Assembly (NCBI RefSeq): GCF_009602435.1 | Contig: NZ_VZDQ01000023.1 | Location: forward strand, 310,001-374,000 | From: Sediminibacillus terrae | Lineage (GTDB): Bacteria > Bacillota > Bacilli > Bacillales > Amphibacillaceae | DNA: 64,000 nt | Direction of reading: 5' to 3' | Shown: one piece after another, positions 1-8,899 of the stretch | How the letters are laid out: each line of letters begins with the position of its first letter | Numbering within the stretch: position 1 is the first letter of the stretch | Translations under genes and position numbers: made by a program | Notes under the pieces: model-generated | What the model was told of the DNA's origin: nothing | The model's input: only the letters and a program-made list of their open reading frames with translations | Databases searched by the model: none

Positions 1-60
1 CCGCAAAAAGAGTGGGATGCAGCAGTTAAACGGATAGAAGATCAATTAGCCAGACAGTAA
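1..60 (+). CDS. C-terminal end of probable sugar ABC transporter substrate-binding protein (partial)
   Basis: An open frame runs in from the left edge and ends with TAA, giving 19 residues that finish in KRIEDQLARQ. A short amphipathic end of this kind directly before two sugar ABC permease genes is typical of an extracellular solute-binding lipoprotein. The identification rests on position, because no diagnostic domain lies inside the window. The following hairpin (71-100) probably separates its expression level from that of the permeases. Confidence 0.55.
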   Translation, partial: PQKEWDAAVKRIEDQLARQ

Positions 61-70
61 GGTATGACAA

Positions 71-101
71 ACGGTCCGGGGCCATTACGGCCTGGACCGT
101 T
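71..101 (+). promoter_or_regulatory. Intercistronic stem-loop between binding-protein and permease genes
   Basis: ACGGTCC and GGACCGT form a 7-bp stem, extended by GG-CC pairs around a small bulge and an ATTAC loop. No T-run follows, so this is more likely an RNA-stabilising or attenuating hairpin than a full terminator. Such hairpins commonly raise binding-protein mRNA over permease mRNA in ABC operons. Confidence 0.5.
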
Positions 102-124
102 AACCAATGAAAGGGGATAATGTT

Positions 125-1087
125 ATGGCCCAACCGCAATTACAGCCTCAAACTGAGACAAAGCCAGTTCCGGCAAAGCCTTCACCCGGAAAAAAGCGCC
201 CTTTTTTTCATCTAAGTGAAAGGAAGAAAGATGCGTTGTCCGGTTACTTGTATATTTCTCCGTTTTATGTACTGTTTGCTGTCTTTGGTTTGTTTCCAAT
301 GTTGTTCAGCTTCTATCTCGGCTTTCAGAAATGGAACGGACTCGGAGAAATGGAATTTGTCGGTTTACAAAATTTTCGTTTTGTATTAAGCGACCCGATT
401 TTTTGGAAGTCGCTGTTCAACACGGCAGCAATCGGAATCATCGGCACTCTGCCGCAATTGATTATCGGTATCATCCTTGCTTATGCATTGAATTCTGCAC
501 TGCTTAAGTTCAAGAGCTTTTTCCGCGTTTCGATTTTTATGCCGTATGTCACGTCTACTGTGGCAGTAGCGATTGTTTTCGGTGTCATGTTCAACAGCCA
601 GGATTTTGGTTTGATGAATGTCGTGCTCAACTGGCTGGGATTTGATTCTGTCAGCTGGTCCACCTCGGAATGGGGAGTGAAAATAGCGATCTCCACCATG
701 GTCTTCTGGCGCTGGGTCGGGTACAATACGATTATTTATCTGGCTGGCCTGCAAGGAATTCCCAATGATTTGTATGAGGCTGCCAAGATTGACGGTGCCA
801 GTATCCGGCAGCAAATCCAGTACATCACCATTCCGATGCTGAAGCCGATTATCATTTTGACCGTCTTTTTGTCCACGATCGGTGCGATGCAATTGTTTAC
901 GGAACCATTGGTGTTCCTGGGTAGAAGTTTTAGAGAAGAAGGCATTACCGTGGTCCTGTATCTGTATCGGGAGGCGTTTTCCAATATGGCCTTCGGCACT
1001 GCTTCTGCAACAGCGATCATTTTGTTTATCATCATCATCGTATTATCCAGCATCAATGTATTCTTTACTAATCGAATCGGAAGATAG
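125..1087 (+). CDS. Sugar ABC transporter permease, MalF/UgpA type
   Basis: Integral membrane subunit of a carbohydrate importer (CUT1-like). The 320-residue product has a proline/lysine-rich cytoplasmic N-terminus, then about six membrane segments starting near residue 40 (LYISPFYVLFAVFGLFP). The EAA loop that contacts the ATPase reads YEAAKIDGASIRQQIQYITIP near residue 220. An upstream in-frame ATG at 107 exists, but AAAGGGG (110-116) is correctly spaced for ATG 125, so I use 125. It is followed after 11 nt by a second permease. No ATPase gene is present, so a shared MsmX-type ATPase is expected. The linked GH1 enzyme suggests a beta-glucoside or oligosaccharide substrate; that is inference. 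Confidence 0.93.
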   Translation: MAQPQLQPQTETKPVPAKPSPGKKRPFFHLSERKKDALSGYLYISPFYVLFAVFGLFPMLFSFYLGFQKWNGLGEMEFVGLQNFRFVLSDPIFWKSLFNTAAIGIIGTLPQLIIGIILAYALNSALLKFKSFFRVSIFMPYVTSTVAVAIVFGVMFNSQDFGLMNVVLNWLGFDSVSWSTSEWGVKIAISTMVFWRWVGYNTIIYLAGLQGIPNDLYEAAKIDGASIRQQIQYITIPMLKPIIILTVFLSTIGAMQLFTEPLVFLGRSFREEGITVVLYLYREAFSNMAFGTASATAIILFIIIIVLSSINVFFTNRIGR

Positions 1088-1098
1088 GAGTGTGGCAG

Positions 1099-1947
1099 AT
1101 GAGTAAAACCATAGGAAAAACGAGAAAAGTGTCCATTTCCAAACTGTTTGTCTATTTGTTGCTGTTCATAGCTGCCATTCTTTCTGTGTTTCCGTTCTAC
1201 TGGATGTTCGTGATGGCAGCGAACCATAATAGTGCGATAAATGCTGTACCGCCTGCATTCATTCCCGGCAAACAGCTGGTGGCGAACTTTCAAAATGTGC
1301 TAAGCAACATCGACTTTTTTGGAGCCATGTGGAATTCGTTGATTGTGGCCACAGTTACGACTGCGGGCGTGTTGATTCTTTGCTCCCTGGCTGGGTTTGC
1401 GTTTGCGAAATTCCAATTCAAAGGGAAAAACCTGCTGTTTGTTTTTTTACTGGTGACGATGATGGTCCCACCGCAGCTAGGTTTGATTCCGCAATATTAC
1501 ATTATCACCAAGCTCGATTGGGTAAATGACTTAAAAGCAATCATTGTGCCCGGAATGATTGATGCATTCGGCATTTTTTGGATGAGGCAGTACATTAGCA
1601 GCAACGTGCCGGATGAGTTGATCGATGCAGCGAAAATCGATGGCTGTTCCAATTTTCGCATCTATTGGAACATTGCCGTTCCGGTGATAATCCCGGCCTT
1701 TGCAACGTTGGCGATCATCAAATTCATGTATATGTGGAACGATTTTCTATGGCCGCTGGTCGTCCTGCGTGAAGAATCTTCTTATACCATCCAGATTGCA
1801 CTGCGGAATTTGATCGATAATTATGTACGGGACAACGGCATGATTTTATCTGGAACGTTCTGGGCTACGGTTCCGTTGATTGTCATCTTCCTGTTATTCA
1901 ACCGGATGTTCATTCAAAGCTTGACACAAGGAGCGGTAAAAAGCTAA
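1099..1947 (+). CDS. Sugar ABC transporter permease, MalG/UgpE type
   Basis: Second membrane subunit of the carbohydrate importer, 282 residues with six predicted membrane segments. The EAA-type loop reads DELIDAAKIDGCSNFRIYWN, and the end is the usual short FIQSLTQGAVKS. A GTG at 1090 is in frame, but TAGGAG (1085-1090) is spaced 8 nt from ATG 1099, which I take as the start. It pairs with the permease at 125-1087 and forms the pore with it. Confidence 0.93.
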   Translation: MSKTIGKTRKVSISKLFVYLLLFIAAILSVFPFYWMFVMAANHNSAINAVPPAFIPGKQLVANFQNVLSNIDFFGAMWNSLIVATVTTAGVLILCSLAGFAFAKFQFKGKNLLFVFLLVTMMVPPQLGLIPQYYIITKLDWVNDLKAIIVPGMIDAFGIFWMRQYISSNVPDELIDAAKIDGCSNFRIYWNIAVPVIIPAFATLAIIKFMYMWNDFLWPLVVLREESSYTIQIALRNLIDNYVRDNGMILSGTFWATVPLIVIFLLFNRMFIQSLTQGAVKS

Positions 1948-1981
1948 AACAATAGTAAATCAATAAGACTGAGGGATCCCT

Positions 1982-3013
1982 ATGAAGCTGACAATCAAAG
2001 ATATTGCCAAAATGGCAGGCGTCTCGCCTGGAACCGTATCTAAAATCATTAATGACACCGGCAGCATTGGCTGGAAAACGAAAGAAAAAGTATTGAAAAT
2101 AATCGAAGAAACCGGGTATCAACCAAGTTTTTCGGCAAAATCGCTGGCCACGAAAAAATCGAATTTAATCGGTTTGATTTATGCGGGAGAAATCGATGTC
2201 GATTTCAATCACCCTTTTTTCAACCAAGTAATCAACGCTTTTCGAAAAACCATCGGCCAAATGGGTTACGATATATTGGTGTTTTCGAACAATCAGTTCA
2301 GCAAAAGCAATCAGGATTATCTGGCTAGATGTAAGCATTTCCAGCTGGACGGTTGTTTGATCGTAGCAGGGGATTATATAGAAGACTCTATTTACGAATT
2401 GGATCAAAGTTCAGTCCCTTGTTTGGGAGTGGATATTGAACTGACAGGACCATCTTCCAGCTATGTGACAACCGACAATAGCAAAGCATCAGCCAAAGTA
2501 GTCGAGTATTTTTATTTACACTCTATAAAAGAAGTTGCCTTTATCGGCGGACCTGAGGATTCGGTTATTTCGGACATTCGTAAACAAGGCTTTCTGCAAA
2601 GCATGAATCAGCTTGGAATGACCGTCAAGCCAGACTGGATCCAATATGGGAATTACTTCGAGGAAAGTGGCTATCAAGCGATGAAGTCAATTCTCGCCAA
2701 CAGGCCATATCCGCAGGCGGTCTTTGCTGCTTCGGATATGATGGCATTGGGAGCGATGAAGGCGATCAAGGATGCCGGATTGAACATTCCTGTGGATATA
2801 AAGCTGGTAGGTTGTGATGATATTGAAGCCTGCCGCTATAGTGATCCGGCTTTGAGTACCGTGAAGCAGGATAAGGACAAAATGGGCAGATTGGCCGCTT
2901 ATATGCTAAATGATTTGATCAACGGAGATACCGAACCGAGTTCGATATTGGTGGACCCTGAACTGGTGATCAGGGAATCATCTGCAGTGGATACAAAAAA
3001 ACTTTCTATTTAA
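1982..3013 (+). CDS. LacI family transcriptional regulator
   Basis: A 343-residue repressor. The N-terminal helix-turn-helix reads TIKDIAKMAGVSPGTVSKII (residues 3-22), followed by the hinge and a periplasmic-binding-protein-like sugar-sensing domain from about residue 60 to the end. It lies 34 nt after the permease pair and before a DUF624 protein and a GH1 glucosidase, so it probably controls this sugar operon in response to the imported glycoside. GAGGG precedes ATG 1982 by a short spacing. No clear operator is visible in the short intergenic gaps; the operon promoter lies left of the window. Confidence 0.93.
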   Translation: MKLTIKDIAKMAGVSPGTVSKIINDTGSIGWKTKEKVLKIIEETGYQPSFSAKSLATKKSNLIGLIYAGEIDVDFNHPFFNQVINAFRKTIGQMGYDILVFSNNQFSKSNQDYLARCKHFQLDGCLIVAGDYIEDSIYELDQSSVPCLGVDIELTGPSSSYVTTDNSKASAKVVEYFYLHSIKEVAFIGGPEDSVISDIRKQGFLQSMNQLGMTVKPDWIQYGNYFEESGYQAMKSILANRPYPQAVFAASDMMALGAMKAIKDAGLNIPVDIKLVGCDDIEACRYSDPALSTVKQDKDKMGRLAAYMLNDLINGDTEPSSILVDPELVIRESSAVDTKKLSI

Positions 3014-3031
3014 ACGGTGGAGGTGAGGGCC

Positions 3032-3685
3032 ATGCAGCGAACGCAAAGTACGTTTAACCGTATCATGGATATTTTCACCCATTTTTTATTGTTGAATGTC
3101 ATATGGCTTGTCTGTTGCCTGCCGGTTTTTACGATTTTTCCGGCAACAACAGCCATGTTTGCCGTCGTCCGGCAATGGCAGCAAAAAGGAATGGAGTCCG
3201 GCGTCTTCCAAAACTACATAGACAAATTCAAGGAGAATTTCAGAAAAAGCTTTGTTATTGGTCTCTTGTGGCAAGCGGGAGGAGTGATACTTTATTTCGA
3301 TGCCTCGATTCTTCTAAACTATTCTTTTCCGGGAAGCAGCTTCCTGTTTGGAATGACCATGTTTGGCGCAATTCTGTATGGCCTTATTATGCCCAATCTG
3401 TTTTTCATGCTGGTAAATTATGAATTGAAGATTCTGGATGTAATGAAAAATGCTTTACTGCTTTCGATTAGTAGAATTTTGCATACGCTTTCCTATGCGA
3501 TCATCTTTGCAGCTGGATTGGCAATCGTCTATTATTTCCCGTTTTTTCTACTAATCATCGGCAGTCTGCTGGCGTTCATCATGTACCATATCTTTGATAA
3601 ATTAATCATCCAAATCGGGATGCAAACAAAAAACGAAACTAGAGTAAAAGACACTATTATCGGGGACAGTCCCTCACCGAAGTAA
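3032..3685 (+). CDS. DUF624 family membrane protein (YesL-like)
   Basis: A 217-residue protein with about five or six membrane segments, beginning with an amphipathic stretch and a WLVCCLPVFTIFPAT segment typical of DUF624/YesL. Members sit next to sugar ABC transporters in Bacilli; their exact role is not established. The start is ATG 3032, because GGAGGTGAG (3019-3027) is well placed for it rather than for the GTG at 3017. Oddity: the last codons (IIGDSPSPK and stop) are read through a GGGGACAGTCCCTC repeat (3662-3675), so a REP element seems to have been inserted into or beside the 3' end and now supplies the C-terminus. Confidence 0.85.
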   Translation: MQRTQSTFNRIMDIFTHFLLLNVIWLVCCLPVFTIFPATTAMFAVVRQWQQKGMESGVFQNYIDKFKENFRKSFVIGLLWQAGGVILYFDASILLNYSFPGSSFLFGMTMFGAILYGLIMPNLFFMLVNYELKILDVMKNALLLSISRILHTLSYAIIFAAGLAIVYYFPFFLLIIGSLLAFIMYHIFDKLIIQIGMQTKNETRVKDTIIGDSPSPK

Positions 3686-3745
3686 CGATGCGTCTTGGTA
3701 GAGTGTTAGCGTGACAGGGGCAGCGTGACAGGGGACAGTCCCTCC
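3662..3745 (+). repeat. REP-like repeat pair (GGGGACAGTCCCTC)
   Basis: Two direct copies of GGGGACAGTCCCTC at 3662-3675 and 3731-3744 enclose TTGGTAGAGTGTTAGCGTGAC, a diverged form of the tail seen beside other copies in the window. The first copy overlaps the end of the DUF624 gene. They belong to the same family as the elements at 10080, 44498, 52319, 54265, 55268 and 58121. Confidence 0.8.
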
Positions 3746-3772
3746 TAAATCAATTGGGAAGGGAGAGGTTTT

Positions 3773-5116
3773 ATGGCGATTATTGAGTTCGGCAAAGATT
3801 TCCGGTGGGGTGTGGCAACAGCTGCATATCAAATTGAGGGAGCTGTTACAGAAGGCGGGAGAGGCCCGTCGATTTGGGATACATTTTCTCACACACCCGG
3901 AAAAGTACTTAACGGAGATAATGGCGATGTAGCCTGTGATAGCTATCATCGTTTTGATGAAGATATCCGACTGATGAAAGAACTGGGGGTAGATGTGTAC
4001 CGCTTCTCGGTATCCTGGCCAAGGATTTTTCCGGAAGGTAAGGGAGAAGTAAACCGGGAAGGACTCGATTATTACCATCGACTGGTCGATGAACTGCTGG
4101 CCAATGGAATTGAACCGATGTGTACGCTTTACCATTGGGATTTGCCCCAGACCCTCCAGGATAAAGGAGGCTGGAATAATCGGGAGACGGTGGAAGCGTT
4201 TGTTTCCTATGCTGAATTGATGTTCCGGGAATTCTCGGGGAAAATCGATTCATGGATAACGATAAACGAACCGTGGTGTGTCTCTTTTTTATCCAACTAT
4301 ATCGGCGCGCATGCTCCCGGGAATCGGGATCTCGGATTGGCGGTCACTATCTCTCACCACTTGCTGCTTGCCCATGGCAAAGCCACAGCTAAATTCCATG
4401 AAATGAAAACAGGCGGAAAAATCGGTTTTGCCCCAAATGTCACTTGGCTGGAACCGTATAGCCGCACCGGGGAGGATGCTGAAGCCTGCCGCAGGGGAAT
4501 GGGATGGATGATCGATTGGTTTCTGGATCCAGTCTTTAATGGAAAATATCCGGAGTTCATGGTGGAGTGGTTCTCCAAGCATGGGGCATCCTTGACCATC
4601 GAAGAAGGAGACATGGAATGGATTCAACAGCCGGTCGACTTTATCGGTATCAACTACTATGAATCCAACGTGGCAAGACATGACAAAGATAGCGGTATGC
4701 TACAGATAGAGGGAATCGACATGGGCTACAAAAAAACCGATATTGGCTGGTATATCAATGCGGAAGGATTTTACAAAGTACTGACTTTTATAGCTGATAA
4801 ATATGGAAGCATCCCGATTTATATAACGGAAAACGGGATTTGTATCAATGATGGAGTGCAAAATGGAACAGTCGATGATCAGCGCCGTATCGACTACTTA
4901 AAAGCGCATGTCACGGCTGTGGCCCGCAGTATAAAGTCGGGAGTCAATGTAAAAGGGTATATTACTTGGTCGCTGCTCGACAATTTTGAATGGGCAGAAG
5001 GTTACAGCAAACGATTTGGTCTCGTCCACGTCAATTACCGTACCCTTGAACGCACAAAAAAAGAGAGTTTTTATTGGTATCAAAAGCTGGCGGACAATCA
5101 CTGGTTGGAGGTATAG
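3773..5116 (+). CDS. Glycoside hydrolase family 1 beta-glucosidase
   Basis: A 447-residue GH1 enzyme, normal length for the family and without a signal peptide, so cytoplasmic. The general acid/base is Glu166 in TINEPW and the nucleophile is Glu353 in ITENG. The N-terminal FRWGVATAAYQIEGA signature and C-terminal WSLLDNFEWAEGYSKRFGL aglycone-site motif are both intact. It probably cleaves imported cellobiose-like or other beta-glucosides. GH1 motifs alone do not separate beta-glucosidase from beta-galactosidase, and the lack of a PTS nearby argues against a phospho-beta-glucosidase. AAGGGAGAGG precedes ATG 3773. A terminator follows at 5124. Confidence 0.93.
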   Translation: MAIIEFGKDFRWGVATAAYQIEGAVTEGGRGPSIWDTFSHTPGKVLNGDNGDVACDSYHRFDEDIRLMKELGVDVYRFSVSWPRIFPEGKGEVNREGLDYYHRLVDELLANGIEPMCTLYHWDLPQTLQDKGGWNNRETVEAFVSYAELMFREFSGKIDSWITINEPWCVSFLSNYIGAHAPGNRDLGLAVTISHHLLLAHGKATAKFHEMKTGGKIGFAPNVTWLEPYSRTGEDAEACRRGMGWMIDWFLDPVFNGKYPEFMVEWFSKHGASLTIEEGDMEWIQQPVDFIGINYYESNVARHDKDSGMLQIEGIDMGYKKTDIGWYINAEGFYKVLTFIADKYGSIPIYITENGICINDGVQNGTVDDQRRIDYLKAHVTAVARSIKSGVNVKGYITWSLLDNFEWAEGYSKRFGLVHVNYRTLERTKKESFYWYQKLADNHWLEV

Positions 5117-5123
5117 TGTCATC

Positions 5124-5154
5124 GGCTGCGGTCTTGCAAGACTGCAGCCCTTTT
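5124..5154 (+). terminator. Rho-independent terminator after GH1 gene
   Basis: GGCTGC-G-GTCTT pairs with AAGAC-T-GCAGCC around a tight GC turn, followed by CTTTT. It closes the sugar operon. Confidence 0.8.
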
Positions 5155-5255
5155 ACATACCTGTTTCACCGTATTTAGATATGTAAATAAACTGTAATAG
5201 TCTGTTTCATGCCCATTATAGACAGGGTTCTGGAATGGCGGTTTGTCCTTACCGC

Positions 5256-5284
5256 TTGCAATGGCAAAGAAAACCATGTATAAA
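5256..5284 (+). promoter_or_regulatory. Sigma-A promoter of the SurA-like gene
   Basis: TTGCAA (5256-5261) and TATAAA (5279-5284) are separated by exactly 17 nt, 36 nt before the start codon. Close to consensus at both hexamers. Confidence 0.75.
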
Positions 5285-5319
5285 GGGGGAAGAATATTTA
5301 AGAAATGAGGCATGGACAA

Positions 5320-6054
5320 ATGAAGAAACTCACACTTTTAATGATGGCTCTCTTTGTAAGTTTGTTGGCAGCGTGCAGTGATGATCAAGACAGTGGCCAG
5401 GAGAATGATCAGAATGCCGATCAGCAACAAGCGCAAGAGGAACTGGCTAAACAGCAGCAAGAACAGCAGGAGCAAATGGAGGCTCAGAAAGTGGAAGAGG
5501 ATGAGCTCGTCGCCGTAGTCAACGGTGAAGAAATCAAAGGCGACGCTTTCAACGAAGCACTGCCCCAGACATTCTCCTCTTTGATGCAAAGCGGACAGGA
5601 TACAAGTGATGAGGAAATGGTGAAACAGCAAACAATTGATATGCTGGTCAACCAGGAATTGGTCATGCAGGAAATAGATAAGCAGGAAATTGAAGCTCCT
5701 GAGGAACAAGTGGATCAGTCACTGGAACAGTATAAATCTCAGTTCGAGGATGACGAACAGTATCAAGCTTCTTTAGAGGAAAATGGTGACACGGAAGAAG
5801 ATTTGCGTCAGTCTCTTGCTCAGGAAGTAAAAATGCAAGTTTACTTGCAAAATGAAATTTCCGAGCCGGAAGTAACCGACGATGAAGCGAAAGAATATTA
5901 TGATCAATTGGCCAGCCAGCAGGAAGATATACAAGATTATGATGAAGTGAAAGATCAAATCAAAGATTTGTTGGTACAGCAAAAGCAGAATGAACAAATC
6001 AGTGAATTGCTTGCTCAATTGAAAGAAAACAGCGAAGTGGAAACGAAAATATAA
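5320..6054 (+). CDS. SurA N-terminal domain-containing lipoprotein (chaperone-like)
   Basis: A 244-residue lipoprotein. MKKLTLLMMALFVSLLAAC gives a signal peptide with lipobox LAAC. A long Gln/Glu-rich linker follows to about residue 60, then VAVVNGEEIKGDAFNEALP and the helical region typical of SurA_N/trigger-factor-like chaperones. No parvulin PPIase domain follows, so it is a truncated relative of PrsA, probably a chaperone at the outer face of the membrane. ATG 5320 has an AGG spaced 9 nt upstream; the in-frame ATG 5305 is an alternative. It is a single-gene transcription unit with its own promoter (5256) and terminator (6066). Confidence 0.85.
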   Translation: MKKLTLLMMALFVSLLAACSDDQDSGQENDQNADQQQAQEELAKQQQEQQEQMEAQKVEEDELVAVVNGEEIKGDAFNEALPQTFSSLMQSGQDTSDEEMVKQQTIDMLVNQELVMQEIDKQEIEAPEEQVDQSLEQYKSQFEDDEQYQASLEENGDTEEDLRQSLAQEVKMQVYLQNEISEPEVTDDEAKEYYDQLASQQEDIQDYDEVKDQIKDLLVQQKQNEQISELLAQLKENSEVETKI

Positions 6055-6065
6055 TAGGGCATAAG

Positions 6066-6105
6066 CAACCCCTCAGACTGATGTACAGTTTGAGGGGTTT
6101 TTCAA
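6066..6105. terminator. Bidirectional terminator between SurA-like gene and pxp operon
   Basis: AACCCCTCA and TGAGGGGTT form a 9-bp perfect stem followed by TTTTTC on the plus strand. It sits between convergent transcription units and may serve both. Confidence 0.85.
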
Positions 6106-6111
6106 TGATTT

Positions 6112-6371
6112 TCATAAGTGTAGCATTTCCTCTTTTGTGACAGCCTCCCAACCGTGTTTTTCCAGTTTTTGTTTGTATAGTCGGCATGGCATCTCCTCTC
6201 GTTCTACTTGGAGTGGGGCCAAGGATACCCAACAATGTCCAGCGCTATAATCAAGTGTTACTTTGACGACTTCATAGCCATTGTGAAAGTCGGAATCGAA
6301 GCCAGGACCCGTGTGTTGCTTGCTTCAGGCTCCTGAGAAGAAGCGAGGAAAAATATCAGATTGATTTTCAT
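6112..6371 (-). pseudogene. Small gene with a single frameshift, last gene of the pxp operon
   Basis: ATG 6371 on the minus strand has a strong ribosome binding site (AAGGAAGG, 7 nt spacing) and begins MKINLIFFLASSQEPEA, but this frame stops early. From about 6325 another frame continues with no break to TGA 6112: GPGFDSDFHNGYEVVKVTLD, then a Trp- and charge-rich stretch ending EAVTKEEMLHL. Joining both frames gives about 86 residues; the 260-nt span is one base short of a whole number of codons. So one base is missing near 6320-6330, as a real mutation or a sequencing error. It begins 26 nt after pxpA. I do not recognise the family. Confidence 0.55.
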
Positions 6372-6397
6372 GATTGTGCCTTCCTTTCTTCATGGCG

Positions 6398-7144
6398 TTA
6401 TAACAGAAATCCCTCTTTTCGCAATTGATCCCGGATTTTTTTTGCAAATACTGGAGCATGTGGACTATCGCCATGGATACAGATTGTATCTGCCTTGATG
6501 GGAATACTATTGCCGCTCACAGTCGTGACCGTTTGAAATTCAAGCATTTGGATTACTTGATCGATGGCCAGTTTTTCATCCGTAATCAAAGCATTCGCCT
6601 CACTTCTAGGCGTCAAGCTTCCATCGTCTTGATAGGTCCGGTCGGCAAACACTTCATGTGCAACAATCAATCCAGTCTTATCACCTGCTTTTGCCAGAGC
6701 GCTGCCTGACAAAGCGAAAAGTGTTAGGCGGGGATCAAAATCGAAAATGGCTTGAGCGATAGCGTCTGCAATCGACTTGTCCTTAGCAGCCATGTTGTAT
6801 AAAGCGCCGTGTGGTTTGACGTGGGAAAGACTGCTTCCGGCAGCTTTAACAAACCCAGATAATGCACCAGTCTGATAGATGATCAATTGATAAGCCTCCT
6901 CTGGTGAAATCTGCATCGTGCGGCGGCCGAAGCCGTTCAAATCGGGGAGCCCCGGGTGGGCACCGATTTTCACATCGTGCTCGATACAAAGACGGACGGT
7001 TTTCGCCATTGTCGCAGGGTCTCCGGCATGGTAACCACAAGCGATATTGGCAGAGGTGATCGCTTGAATTACATCCTGGTCGCTTCCGATGGTGTAGACA
7101 CCGAAACTTTCCCCCATGTCACAATTGATGTCGGCAGACTTCAT
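6398..7144 (-). CDS. pxpA: 5-oxoprolinase subunit A (LamB/YcsF family)
   Basis: A 248-residue LamB/YcsF protein, with the family opening [11 protein letters not shown], the GYHAGDP motif and [10 protein letters not shown]. PxpA works with PxpB and PxpC in ATP-dependent opening of 5-oxoproline (pyroglutamate) to glutamate. The start is ATG 7144, with GGAGGGAG upstream; it overlaps the pxpC stop as ATGA. The gene order here is pxpB-pxpC-pxpA. Confidence 0.93.
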   Translation of the reverse strand: MKSADINCDMGESFGVYTIGSDQDVIQAITSANIACGYHAGDPATMAKTVRLCIEHDVKIGAHPGLPDLNGFGRRTMQISPEEAYQLIIYQTGALSGFVKAAGSSLSHVKPHGALYNMAAKDKSIADAIAQAIFDFDPRLTLFALSGSALAKAGDKTGLIVAHEVFADRTYQDDGSLTPRSEANALITDEKLAIDQVIQMLEFQTVTTVSGNSIPIKADTICIHGDSPHAPVFAKKIRDQLRKEGFLL

Positions 7145-8109
7145 GTTTCCAACTCCCTCCATTTTTTGCCCGCAATTCTCTGTAAGATGGTTAACTCAGA
7201 GATGGTATTATTCATTTCCAGCAGGGCATCTTCTAAAGTGGTCTTTTGAAAAACAATGGGCTGCCCTGGTCTTATTTGACTTAAAGCTGACAAGTCGCTT
7301 TGGATGACTTGTCCGATTTTGGGGTATCCACCAGTCGGCTGACTTTCTGCCATCAAAACAATGGGCTGACCGTCCGGTGGTACTTGAATGGTACCAAATC
7401 CTGCAGCTTCAGTGACCAAATCCTCTTGATTTTGGCGTTTTAGAGGAATTCCTTGCAGGCGATAGCCCATGCGATTTGACTGAGGGGTCGATGTATAGTC
7501 GGTAGATGTAAAATCGGACAACGATTGTCCGGAAAACCAATGATATTGTCTGCCTTCTAAAAAACGGATGGTTGTCTGTTTTCCAGAGATATAATCAAAT
7601 AACTCAGGACTTAGCCTCCAGGAAACATCAATCGTCTTCGTAGAAAAATGAATGGGAAGGGTATCCCCTGCTTTTAACTTGCCATGAAAGCTGCCGCCTA
7701 ATTGGTCTTTCAAGGAGGCACTTTTGGAGCCGAGGAAATCCGGGACATCGAAGCCCCCTTTGACTGCGAGATAACAGTGAAGGCCGCGCCGGGCTGTCCG
7801 GAGCTGAAGCGTGTCTGCCTTTTTGACGGAAACAGGCTTTCCGAGTTGAATGGGCTTGCCATTGATTTTTGCTGCCATGTCAGCACCTGCCAGGGCAATG
7901 ACTGTATCGGATTCAAACGTAATACTCGGTCCGACATAGCTCATTTCCAAAACCGCTTGGTCCAGGTCGTTATTGACGGCGATATTGGCCAATGCCGCTG
8001 CCTTTGCATCCATTGTCCCGCTCACGGAAAATCCAGCTGCCCTGTAACCATATCGGCCCATATCCTGAATCGATGTTTGCAAGCCTTCCTCGATGATTTT
8101 CAATGCCAT
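7141..8109 (-). CDS. pxpC: 5-oxoprolinase subunit C (biotin-dependent carboxyltransferase/KipA family)
   Basis: A 322-residue AHS2-domain protein, opening with [20 protein letters not shown] and containing the [12 protein letters not shown] and [10 protein letters not shown] motifs of the KipA/PxpC family. It forms a complex with PxpB. It overlaps pxpB by 10 nt and pxpA by 4 nt, which indicates translational coupling. Confidence 0.92.
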   Translation of the reverse strand: MALKIIEEGLQTSIQDMGRYGYRAAGFSVSGTMDAKAAALANIAVNNDLDQAVLEMSYVGPSITFESDTVIALAGADMAAKINGKPIQLGKPVSVKKADTLQLRTARRGLHCYLAVKGGFDVPDFLGSKSASLKDQLGGSFHGKLKAGDTLPIHFSTKTIDVSWRLSPELFDYISGKQTTIRFLEGRQYHWFSGQSLSDFTSTDYTSTPQSNRMGYRLQGIPLKRQNQEDLVTEAAGFGTIQVPPDGQPIVLMAESQPTGGYPKIGQVIQSDLSALSQIRPGQPIVFQKTTLEDALLEMNNTISELTILQRIAGKKWRELET

Positions 8110-8813
8110 TCCGCTTCCTCCTGTCTGAGGTATTCCTGTTTGCTTATCGGATAAAAACGGACCTTGTCTCCAGGCTGCAGCAAAGACGGATTTCGGTCAT
8201 TCAAACGTAAAAGCTGCCTGGGGGTTCGGCCGATGATCTGCCAGCCTCCGGGAGTATCGATAGGATAAACACCTGTCTGCTTGCCTGCGATTCCGACAGA
8301 TCCTGCGGGTGTTTTACGGCGGGGCGACTGCTTTCTAGGAGTTGCGATTTCCGGATCCAATCCACCAAGAAAAGGGAAACCAGGCGCAAATCCGATAAAG
8401 TACACATGATAGAGCTGGCCTGTATGCTTTTCGATCACTTCTTTTACGGATAGTCCGTTCTGGTTAGCGACTCCCTCGATATCGAGAGCGAATTCCTGAT
8501 CGTAACAGACGGGAAGCTCTACAGTTTTAGATTCAGAGTTATCGGGTCTTAAAGTGCTGGCTGCATGCTCGATCCGCGTGCACGCATGTTGAAAGGGGTT
8601 GGAGCTTCCGACAGCCAGAGGATCATAGTAGACGGTTAATGTTGTGTAGGCTGGGACTGCTTCGGTAAAACCTGGAAAAGGTTCAGCGTTCAAGACTTCA
8701 GTCAACTGGTGGATATACATATTCTTCTCAATAGAGATTTCCTCTCCGAAATCAATCAATATTGATGATTCACTCAATGGGAAAAAGGAAAACTGCTTTT
8801 GAGTAGGATTCAT
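8100..8813 (-). CDS. pxpB: 5-oxoprolinase subunit B (KipI/AHS1 family)
   Basis: A 237-residue AHS1-domain protein with the motifs FIGFAPGFPFLGGLD and TPAGSVGIAGKQTGVYP near the C-terminus. It is the first gene of the pxp operon. GTG 8822 is in frame, but GAAGGTG is spaced for ATG 8813, so I use the latter. A Kip-type role (histidine kinase inhibition) is possible for AHS1 proteins, but the neighbouring PxpA makes 5-oxoprolinase the better call. Confidence 0.92.
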   Translation of the reverse strand: MNPTQKQFSFFPLSESSILIDFGEEISIEKNMYIHQLTEVLNAEPFPGFTEAVPAYTTLTVYYDPLAVGSSNPFQHACTRIEHAASTLRPDNSESKTVELPVCYDQEFALDIEGVANQNGLSVKEVIEKHTGQLYHVYFIGFAPGFPFLGGLDPEIATPRKQSPRRKTPAGSVGIAGKQTGVYPIDTPGGWQIIGRTPRQLLRLNDRNPSLLQPGDKVRFYPISKQEYLRQEEAEWH

Positions 8814-8899
8814 ACGGGTCACCTTCTTTTTTCATGTCTTTCACCTAGTTTAACGCAGGCGGGGAGGAGAGGTTAAGGAAGAAGCCTCGGCGATAACGA

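Noticed and set aside
386-892. Long minus-strand frame opposite the first permease gene
   Set aside because: It mirrors a well-supported permease gene, has no ribosome binding site and gives a composition unlike a folded protein.
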